NCBI GenBank assembly: GCA_032358165.1
Contig: JAALGY010000001.1
Span: 1,550,001 to 1,614,000 of the forward strand
From: Diplosphaera chodatii
Lineage: Eukaryota; Chlorophyta; Trebouxiophyceae; Prasiolales; Stichococcaceae
Reading direction: 5' to 3'
Length of the DNA: 64,000 nt
This document shows positions 55,022-64,000 of this stretch, piece after piece (within the stretch, counting starts at the first letter, position 1; every line of letters begins with the position of its first letter). The translations under genes were made by a program, and so were the position numbers. The notes beneath the pieces were generated by a model. The model was not told where the DNA came from. It was given only the letters and a program-made list of their open reading frames with translations, and made no database searches.

Positions 55022-58000
55022 TCAGCATGCTGTCACTTTGGGCAGATGGATGGGTAAAACGCTGGGGGAAACACCTGTAAGTGGCAGCCATGCGGAGGTG
55101 AGCCTCTGGGCCCGCAGCATGTAGCGCAGCGCGAAGTTCTCCTTTGATGTAGCTGGCACCGCGAAGTCAAAGCCCTGCGTGCATGAAAGCGCATATGTCA
55201 CCAATGCTGCAGCTTCTGCGTTACTTGCTCGGCTAAAGCGAGCATGTGCAAGGCACAGAAGACAGGCAGGCCACTGACTGTGGAGCCACTTTCGACGGAG
55301 GGTATTTGACATATTGCAGGGCACCATGCAAGCCGGTGTTACCAGCTCTCAGAGCCAATGTACTAGAGTGCATTGAACAGCCAGTTGTACCTACCCAAGG
55401 GCAGGCCCCCCGGTCACCGACGCCAAAGGACCAGAGCTTGTCCCAGGGCGGCAGGTTAGTGGGGCTCGCGCCGGACGCACGGCAGGCTGTGCTGCGGGGT
55501 GGGGCATTTGCACATGATGTGGCGCGCCAGCGGCCGTCTGAAGCGCTGATGATGGCGCACTGCATGGGCGACAGACATCCAGTCAACACACAGGCGCATG
55601 CCCCACAGATGGTCTTATGTGCAGGGCGCCCTTTCCACCGTGACATGTCACCCTGTGAAAGTTGCTGAGCGGGACGCTGCATAAGAAATCTGACACTGAC
55701 CCCCGGATCATCATTTCTGTGGGTGAGCTGCGCCCATCGCCGCCGCACAGCTGCCACGGCCCGCAGCGCCGCCCGCGGCAGCCTCCTCGGCTCCGTTATG
55801 GCCGCCTCCGACCAGGGGGCGAATGGGTGCGCCGGCGCCCAGGACCAGATCCAGGACGCTGACCTGTCAGCGAGAAGGTTCTATGCTCGCAGAAAGTCAC
55901 GACCATTGCACTTGCACGCTGGAGGCAGCGTGAGACGGAAGACGAGCTGCTTGTGGATGTGATGGCTATGAAAGAGGCCAGCATGGTAAGTGAATTATTT
56001 GCTGACCTTTGAGGCGTGAGCATGTCTGGCGACGGCACATTGATGCCGCAGTTTGCCACATCCGGCATTGACGCCTCATCCAGCAGCGGCCTGTGCAACA
56101 CGTAGGGCTTGTCGTCGATGTGTTGCCCTGATGTCAGCCGGAGCACTCTGAAGCAGACCGGCGCAGCTACACAACGGTGATCCACAAGATGACCTCCTGC
56201 AATCTGAGCACCGTGGGTCCCAGATACAGGACCCAATTTTGGGGGCCGCAATGCTGCCGCAGGATGCAAGGACCTCTCAGCTGCTCACTCGTTGTCAGCG
56301 CGGAACACGAAGTCGCAGTTCAGCGGGCCGTATGTAATTTCGCAGGTTGTCATGCGGTACATCTGGCCAGAAAGAGTGCGTCCGCCATGGATCACCTGCA
56401 GGTCAGCATGTCCACCAGACTGCAGCAGCTTAGATACAGCAGGCCACGCATCACTTTGAGAGCATTCTCACACAGCTTCACGGCACACTGACATACCATG
56501 CCATGTCTCAATCAGTGCACCTTGCGGCGGTCTGAGGCTGCTACGTCAGCGATGCAGCGGGGCTCCCCTATGTAGGTCGTCAAGTTTGGTTCAAAGAAAT
56601 TGCAGACCGGATCCGCCCTGCAGGCATCATGGTAGGCGTCACAGGTCATGTTGCTGATATGCTGATTTGGGCAGCCCAACAATAGGCACGACAATGATTT
56701 AGCTTTAAGGCACCTGAGTGTACATGGGACAACAAAACATACGATATGGGCGTGTAATGAAGCAGGCGCACTTCATGAAGATGAGCGGATGCATGACGGG
56801 GCCATAGTCGACGCCGCTGGTGAGGATCAGCCGCCGGCCGTCGCTCTGCATCTCTGCGCACAAGGAGCATGGAGGCTCACACCAACCAGAAGATAATTCA
56901 GCTAGCGCTGTTGATGGCTCCAAACATGCAAGCATACATTTGCATGCCTTTGGGCCCCATATTGATGTGCACAGGAGGATGTAAATGGCATCAACAGGGT
57001 GAAGTGGCAGCGTGCTTCGTGCTTGCTATGCCGTGGCACCTTCCATGCTGGGCCACAGACCGCTGGGGTGCCGCATCTCGTGCACCGGCGGCGTGTAGAT
57101 CGTCTCCAGCGGGAAGTAGGCTGTGATGCGCGCCATCAGCAGCGGGATCAGGCCCTGTGGCACGGCAGGCGCACCCGTACCTTGATGCACAGTAGGTGCA
57201 CGAGGTACAGCAGTGAACACCAGCAGACTGGAGCTCTCTGCAGGTGATGTGCACGAGTACTGCAGCACCACAAAGCATTCTCACCCAGTCGCCAAGGTCG
57301 CTCTGGTCGTCAAAGAACAGGGTGACAAACTCGTCCTCGTTGCCAGGCGCTGCCATCCAGTCTGCAATCTCCTGTGTAATCAAATTTGACAATCGTGATA
57401 TACCGGAGTCTACAGTAACCCCAGCAGCATCAGCTTGGTCAATGGCAGAGGTGAACTCTGCCGTGGGCTGTACACCGACCTTGAATGCAGAGTCTAGCGA
57501 GCGCTGCTCCCCAACCGGGATGGACGACAGGCTGGGGTCACACCCAATTGTCTCCGTGTCCCTATGAATCAAGCAAAGGGGTCACACCTACCTCGACTTC
57601 AGTACTGCCCGACGACGAGAGTAGTACTTTTCCGCCAGGGTGCAAGCAACAAGTAGCCCATTCGACCCCGCCAGCAGGCAACACAGCTTCAGCAGCTCCT
57701 GAGTGTCCACCCTGTATGCACCGCACCAGCGTATGCGGTGGCCCAGCAGCTTGGCGACCAGGTTGACGGCCTTGATCAGGGTGTTGAAGAAGGAGTGAAA
57801 GCCGCCGCAGTGCGCAATGATGAAGTCGCCCTGCACAGCCAGCATGCACGGTAGGCGGCCGGTGCATTCAGAGACGTTTCAACCGCTGCACAGCAGGCAA
57901 TGCCCTGCAGGACCACCACTGCAGTGACGATTGCTGAGTGCAAAACCCTGCTGGATCAAACAGAGGGCGACATGACGTAGACCAGGGTGTTGAAGGAGGC

Positions 58001-59286
58001 ATCATACAGTCCAGTCGGAGATGAATTGGCACCTTCACCCAGTGCGTGTCCAGTTCCACCATTCGCACGCCCAAATTCATCTGATCCGTGAGGCTCAGCA
58101 CCTGGTCATTTGTCTGCAGCCGGTCCGCAGCACTCTGCGCTTGACACAGGGCAGAGGCGTCGATGGCAGGTCCATTGCCTCACACATTGTTGCTTTTAAC
58201 CGAGTTGCAGCCATTGCAAACATGTAACAAGCCAGTCGGTATGGCAGGACTCGAAAGGGGAAGGATGCTGAGAGCGCACTCACCGCAAACTTGACCCACT
58301 CAAAGTATTTCTGGAAGTAGGGATCCAGCGTGCCGTAGCCATCCGCCAGCGTGATGCCGCTGTTGTGCGAGCCCAGCATGGTAGCATAGCAGAACGGCAG
58401 CTTGCGTGCCAGTGCATTCTGCATGATGGGAGCTGCATTTTGAGCGGCAGGACCTCTGCTGTGCACTCCAGTAACATGTTGGCACGGCAATGGGATGGCG
58501 CGGCCATCGGCGGTCAGCTGCTTGCACGACTCATCGTGCAGGAAAGGCGTCTGCACTACTGATAAGTACCACAGGAGTACGGTGAGTTGAGGGATATAGC
58601 AGACGTGCAGTCACCTGAGTTTCCAGGGCATGCTTCAGCCAGGGCTCCACTTTGACGGTGCCACGCTGGCACACCGTGGTGCACACCTTGCCGGAGCACC
58701 TGCACAACAAAATTCCTGCGACTTTTCGCAGGCAATTTGACTTCAGACTGCTGTCACGCTGTCACACCCATCATGGACACACACAGACTCCACACCAGGC
58801 AGCATGAGGCGACTGAATGCATATGATTTGAGATCACGTAGGCGTCCATGCAGCCCAGATGTGCCTCGGTAATACGCACCACTGCGTGGGCTCGCAGTCC
58901 ACTCCGGGAGGCAGGCCACGGTCCGGGTTGGGCGGTGGCGCTGCTGGCAGTTCCACTGGCACTGGCGGTACAAGGCGCGTCTGCCAGCAAATGTGCGGCA
59001 GGAGCGCCAGCTCATCTGCTGTCAAGTTCAGTCCTGCTACCGGGATGTCGTCCATCAGCGCGCAGTCCTTCCGCAATGGTGTACCGAGGTGCTGAACATC
59101 ATGCTGCAGCCTGGCCGCTGCCTGTGCACGGTGCAGGTCCGATGCGTCCTGGACGCCGCCTCTGGTCAGTTGCAAGCTGCTCCGGGGCAGCTCAAACGCC
59201 AGCACGTCCGGTATGCTCGCCAACAGCAGCAGAGCAATCTGTGTTGAGACGCACGATACCTTCGAGTGCTGAGATACCCTCAACAT
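55022..59286 (-). CDS. Secreted PLC-like phosphodiesterase (PI-PLC X-type fold)
   Basis: The first exon, starting at the ATG at 59286, has a hydrophobic stretch TQIALLLLASIPDVLAF that fits a signal peptide. A Cys-containing N-terminal region follows (NLTADELALLPHICWQTRLV; VDCEPTQWCVLPR; CSGKVCTTVCQRGTVKVEPW). The catalytic fold then reads LPFCYATMLGSHNSGITLAD, with His in GSHNS as the likely first catalytic His. Next are QMNLGVRMVELDTHWVK with the Glu/Asp pair, then DFIIAHCGGFHSFFNTL with the second His, and GNEDEFVTLFFDDQSDLGDW. Then LIPLLMARITAYFPLETIYT, GRRLILTSGVDYGPVMHPLI and CNFFEPNLTTYIGEPRC. C-terminal exons (VIHGGRTLSGQMYRMTTCEI; WDKLWSFGVGDRGACPWV; FDFAVPATSKENFALRYMLR) form a Cys-containing domain I do not recognise. 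The fold and catalytic residues argue for a phosphodiesterase; its substrate, phosphoinositide or other, cannot be told. Confidence 0.75.
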
Positions 59287-59778
59287 TTGACCTCAGCTTG
59301 CAGACGGCTGCCTCAAGGATCTACATCCCTGGCAGCACAGTGTCACATAGGCCATGAGCACATGCAAAGGTGAACGTGTATTGCGCAAGGGTGTTGGTGT
59401 TACAGTGTATTAGACATGCTTGTGTGGCAGGTCACGTGATCTTCACATCAGCTGACGACATGGACAGGTTTAGAACCATGATCGATGTCTCGCTTGTTCG
59501 ACCCGGTTGCAAGGTCTGCTGCAGGCAGAAGTTATCTACCCGGTCGTTTTTGTAGCCTTCAGGACGCGCCAGGGGCACCTTCCAAACGATGACCTCTTCC
59601 GGAGCCTGTTGTGTGAGCTGATGTTAGTACGAGCACAGCGGACGCTCTCGTGTCTCAGGTACATGCTGCGCTGTTACCACGTCGGTTGTATGCGCTCCTA
59701 TACATCATTTTAGCATGCCGCAACACAGCATGCATGCATATGGTTCGCACCGAGACGCTGCAGACGGTTTACTTGCAG
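59287..59778. other. Divergent region between the PLC-like gene and the 2-oxoacid dehydrogenase gene
   Basis: It should hold both promoters and the first exon, with any mitochondrial presequence, of the dehydrogenase. No start could be assigned with confidence. Confidence 0.4.
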
Positions 59779-62700
59779 ATTTGAGGGATGGAGGCCAGCC
59801 ACAGCTGTGCCTCAGAAGCTGCTGCTCCCGGATCTGCTCTGCGAGAATGTGCAGACTGCAGCCTACACAGCGCTGCCGCAGCATGCAGATGGCATGTCAG
59901 CAGTGGCCGCAGAGGTGGCAGACGCCCTCAAGGTAGAATACATGGTAGCACCTTCTGGCTGAGCCCAGTCACGCACAGCGGCTCTTCATCTGGATACATT
60001 GCTCCGCATCCTCCTCTGAAGGGCGCCGCTAATCTGGTTGCATGTTTCACATTCTGCAGGTGGCCCAGCTGGTCCATGCCTTCCGCGCACGCGGCCACCT
60101 CATGGCGCAGCTGGACCCGCTGAACCGGCCTGCAGACGGGCCGTGGCAGTCCGAGGCTGTTGCCGGTGGCAACGGCTCACCAGCAGCGGTCGGGGCACAG
60201 GCCTGGTAACCCACCTGCATGAGTTTTGTCACACGCCTGCCGCAACATGTCAGACGCAGCTGCCGTCCGTGTCCTCACCGGTTCTCGTTCACCGCTCGAT
60301 CCTGAGGCAGAACTCCCGCTCATCGTGTGAAAGTGACGTTTCTTTTCACTCAGGGGCGATGAGCGCCTGGCAGCGGTGCTGGCGGTGGCCGACGCTGCGG
60401 GCTCGCCCGATCAGCAGGCGGCAGCGCTGGCGGGGGTGCTTGGCCTGCGCGGCAGCACATCAGCAGACAGGCGTGTCATCTGTGCCAGTACCTTTGAACA
60501 ATTTACATGTGCAATCGGTGATGCTAGGTGCCTCTCGACTCATATGTGCTGTGGTTGTGAAGGCTGCAGTTGTAATGTGCAGGTGCTTTGAGATGGACGC
60601 GGTGCTTGCGAGCAGCGGCGGCCGGCCATGGACCCTCAGCAGCGTGGTCGCTCATTTACGGGGCTCGTACTGCGGCACGCTGGCCGTGGAGTCCATGCAC
60701 CTCACTTGCGCAGGGTGAGCACGATCTGCCAGCTTTATGTGCCCGGAAGTTGATATGTTGTCTCAACACCCAGTATGTCATGTCTTCGTAGTGATTGCAC
60801 ACTTGCAGGCAGCGGGAGTGGCTTCTAGCTCGAGCGGAGAGCCGCGTGCCGCTGGCACCCGCAGCAGCAAGGGACACGCTGCGCACGCTGGCGCACACAG
60901 ATGCTCTGGAGCGCTTCCTGGCGGTCAACTTCCCCGCCACCAAGGTTTCTGCTGCACCCAGTTGTCCAAAGGCCAACACTCCTGACAAATGTCGCCAGTC
61001 GCCCTCTCTCTCGCAGAAGTTATACTCGCCTGCGTCAAAGGGTGCCAATGATCATCTGTGCCATTGCCTTTCCACCCTGCAGCGCTTTGGCATTGAGGGC
61101 TGCGAGGCGGTGTTGCCCGGGCTCAGGGCTCTGGCCGCCGCTTCAGCCGCTGCCGGTGTGCGCCGCATCGAGGTGTGGCCAGCGCTGCACAACAGCAGTG
61201 AACACATGCCTGTGAGGGTTGCTTTGCTGTCATGAACTGACGTGCAACTCCCAATGGCTGAGTGCAGCTGAATTCATATTCAGGTGGGCGCTCCGCACCG
61301 CGGTCGACTGAACATGCTGGTGACGCTGATGGGCAAGCCGCCTGGTGCCGTATTTGCCAAGATGAACGACGCCGACTCAGAGTTCCATGTTGGCGATGTC
61401 AAGTACCATGCCGGCGAGGCCGCCACCCTGACTTTTGAGCAGGTGCACACTGCTTTTCGGGGCGTGCTGTACAATGCTTGTCCGGTGCACTTGCGAGACA
61501 CCTGATGTGTACGCAAATGCCTGTGTGTCAGGCATATCCTCGCCCCGGCTTCCTGCGCACGAGCATGTACGCCGCCACCTCTTGAACAACGAGCACCTTA
61601 CACACTCAGCAGAGCACACTCCTAATGGTGGTGCCTGTGTGGCGTTTTGCAGGCAGGCCTGGCGGCGGAGGTGCGCATCAGCATCGCGCCCAACCCGAGC
61701 CACCTGGAGGCTGTGTCACCAGTGGTCCTGGGCCTTGTGCGAGCGGAGCAGGTGTGTAATCATTCCATGATGCAATTTCGAAGCCACATCGCTGCAGCTC
61801 GACCTCTCAACAGTCATGTTGTCCTAGTCTTCACAGGCTGGCAATGTCAGCATGAGCAGCTGAGATGCGCATAGACGATGTTTGAGGCCACGGACCTCAA
61901 GGGGACCAAGCTTGGTAGACCGAGGTCATGCTGTGCTCTGATGTCATGCCAGGCTCGCAAGGCGGGGCATAACAAGCAGAAGGCCATGGAGTATGCGCAG
62001 CAGCAGTTCCGCCACATGCCCGGTGCGCAGTTCAGGACGCTCCAGTGGCAACTGTAGTCTGGCGCCGACGGCATGGCTTGCGCTGGCCTGCATCGTTGGT
62101 TGGTACCGCAGGAGCCTAATGCCTTGCAGCGGCTTTGCCGACACAGGCGGTGTGCAGACGGAGGGGCTGGAAAGCGACAGCGCTGCGGTTTTGGAAGCAA
62201 GGCGCGCGGTGATGGGCCTGCTCTTGCACGGCGACGCGGCCTTCGCTGGGCAGGGCGTCGTTGCGGAGACGCTGCAGCTGGCCAACACGCCAGGTGAAAG
62301 CGCTGGGTTTCTGGATGTCATGGTCGCAGTCCTCATGTAACAGTACGGATGCAACATCTTCGATGCAGGGCATCGTTTGCAGTCTAGAATATACTTAGGC
62401 ATGCTGCTGCTGCCAGCCACGCTGAGCCTGGTCAGCTCATGTACACACACTTCACGAGCAAGGCTCATCCAACATCTAGTGACAGGGCCGCCAACGGACC
62501 CACACGGGGTGATGTGCTTCTGATACACGCCCCTGCTTATATAGGGTATTCCACAGGCGGCAGCATCCATGTCGTCATCAACAACCAGGTGTGCGTCTCG
62601 TAGGGAGTCGTGTAAGCTGTGACGATCGATCCCGATCATCTCCTGGTAGGCCTGATGATCTGATGCTCAGGCAGCAGACACCAACATCATGAAGTGCTGC

Positions 62701-64000
62701 AGGTTGGCTTCACCACGAGCCCAGGCGATGGGCGGTCCAGCCCACATTGCACCGACATCGCACGGGGCCTGGGAGTCCCGATCCTGCACGCCAATGCCGA
62801 CGACCCTGAAGCAGTTGTGCAGGTGAGCCTCCTTGGCATGGCATGTTGTCGTCTGTTATATTAAATGTCGGAGCTTCTGAACATGATATTTCCAGATCCG
62901 ACGCCCCGCTTTGCAGCCTTGCACCTTCTACATCTGTGTATGCGACCATGCAACTGACACACGTACTGGTTCACTGGACATAGCTTCACTCTTTGCTCGA
63001 TGCTTTGCCCGTGTTTCGGCTCTTGTTGATGTTTTGTCATCGTGAAACGGTTCGTCGCAGGCTTGTCTCATGGCAGCAGACTGGCGAGCGGAGTTTGGCA
63101 AAGATGTTGTTGTAGACATTGTGGGCTACCGAAGGTGAGGTTTGCATGTGGGGCTGACGTCCTCCTGAAGTCAGCAGCGCCATGTCGCCCTCGCTATCAG
63201 CTGCTTCCGCAGCACGTGATATGTGGTGCAGGCATGGGCACAATGAGATGGACGAGCCGCGCGCGACGTTGCCGCTGAGCTGCGCCGCAATTGACGACCA
63301 CCCCAGGGTGCCACCTGCTTAACAACATTGCAATACCTTCATCATAGGGCGAAAGTACTGCCTTTGATGCCGCGTCACCAGCATGCACAAAGCTGCCTCT
63401 TCGACCCGCAATGTCTCAGCGGAAGCATGTCAATGTGCACAGGTCCTGGAGCTGTACACGCAGCGGCTGCAGCAGCGCGGCGTGGTGACGCAGCAGGAAG
63501 TTGCGGCGTGGCAGCGGGAAGCAGGGGAACGCTTCGACGCGGAGCTGGCGGCGTCACGGGCGGGGGACTATAATGTCTCCGCGGCGCAGTGGGTCGGCTC
63601 CACCTGGCAGGGCGATGCGCTGCATGTGAGCGCCTCAACTGAAAGTTACAGACTGTGTACAACGAAGTGCTCAAGCTATCTCCTCTTTGCTATGTTGCAA
63701 CTGCAAGAAATCTCATGGCTATTCCTGGGCAGTCTCTCTTGAATACAGCACGACCTCGATGACACTCTTTGCCCGGCTGGACCAGTGCATGGGGTGGCCT
63801 CTCATGAGGTCATGCAGGTTGTCTGTTGGTGTATCTGGCCTGCAGCTCACGCTTGTGTGTCTTGCCATATTACCAGCTGCTAACATGTGAAAAGTGCTGC
63901 AGGCTGTTGGCGACGGCGCAGGCATTGAAGCACGCCAGGAGCCGACAGGCCTCCCGCTGGCCACCCTGCAGTGGGTGAACTCCCTCAGCTGCGCCAATGG
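59779..64000 (+). CDS. 2-oxoacid dehydrogenase E1 component (OGDH family, probably DHTKD1-like), truncated by window end
   Basis: This thiamine-diphosphate enzyme decarboxylates 2-oxoglutarate (OGDH) or 2-oxoadipate (DHTKD1) in mitochondria. Exons in order: [20 protein letters not shown] to [82 protein letters not shown] and [56 protein letters not shown] with the ThDP/Mg [99 protein letters not shown]. The stretch after that ([11 protein letters not shown] ... [11 protein letters not shown]) resembles DHTKD1 more than OGDH, which is the reason for the DHTKD1-like call. Both ends are incomplete: the presequence exon was not found, and the C-terminal half lies beyond 64000. Confidence 0.85.

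Noticed and set aside
1..64000. tRNA, rRNA and CRISPR features
   Set aside because: I looked for GGTTCGA-type T-loops, rRNA blocks and regularly spaced repeats and saw none that fit. A covariance-model scan would be decisive.

Overview
The window reads as nuclear DNA of a green alga, most likely a chlorophyte of the trebouxiophyte type. Every recognisable gene is cut into many short exons (about 55-350 bases) with GT-AG or occasional GC-AG introns whose acceptors are nearly always TGCAG or GCAG. Coding sequence is GC- and Ala-rich, proteins carry low-complexity linkers, and plant-type proteins are present (TH1/TH2 thiamine enzymes, plant-type MnmA). Copies of the plant/algal telomere unit TTTAGGG occur in introns. 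The lineage is inferred; no rRNA, tRNA or organelle marker was seen. Exon ends were read by eye, so spans are more reliable than individual splice sites.

Layout from left to right: the end of an unrecognised plus-strand gene (1-1448); a minus-strand low-complexity protein with a duplicated block (2195-4896); plus-strand tRNA 2-thiouridylase MnmA (5850-8394); minus-strand hydroxyethylthiazole kinase ThiM (8728-10407); and a very large plus-strand gene (10975-20973) that reads as one protein with TenA, HAD phosphatase, ThiD and ThiE domains in series. Next come a plus-strand mitochondrial carrier of the ATP-Mg/Pi type (22307-25898), a minus-strand SYLF/Ysc84 lipid-binding protein (26670-29058), a plus-strand bacterial-type DNA topoisomerase I with an HMG-box-like tail (30113-37186), a minus-strand protein kinase (39188-43611), a minus-strand PIF1-type helicase (44581-50659), a plus-strand EF-hand protein with a ciliary-protein-like N-terminus (51737-53537), a short unrecognised plus-strand ORF (53563-54324), a minus-strand secreted PLC-like phosphodiesterase (55022-59286), and a plus-strand 2-oxoacid dehydrogenase E1 of the OGDH/DHTKD1 family that runs off the right edge.

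The most striking part is the thiamine block, 8728-20973. ThiM and the four-domain gene are divergent across a gap of about 570 bases. Together they encode every step from salvaged pyrimidine and thiazole to free thiamine: TenA (aminopyrimidine salvage), ThiD (HMP to HMP-PP), ThiM (HET to HET-P), ThiE (condensation to TMP) and the HAD domain (TMP dephosphorylation). In land plants these activities sit in TH2 (TenA-HAD), TH1 (ThiD-ThiE) and a separate ThiM. Here TH2 and TH1 appear joined without an intervening stop, and ThiM shares the upstream region. No TPP riboswitch was found.

Other structure: TTTAGGG-like motifs close to splice sites, a tiny hairpin insertion flanked by 9-base direct repeats, a 114-base tandem duplication that creates a possible cassette exon, and a dispersed hairpin repeat present twice in the 2-kb gap before the kinase gene.
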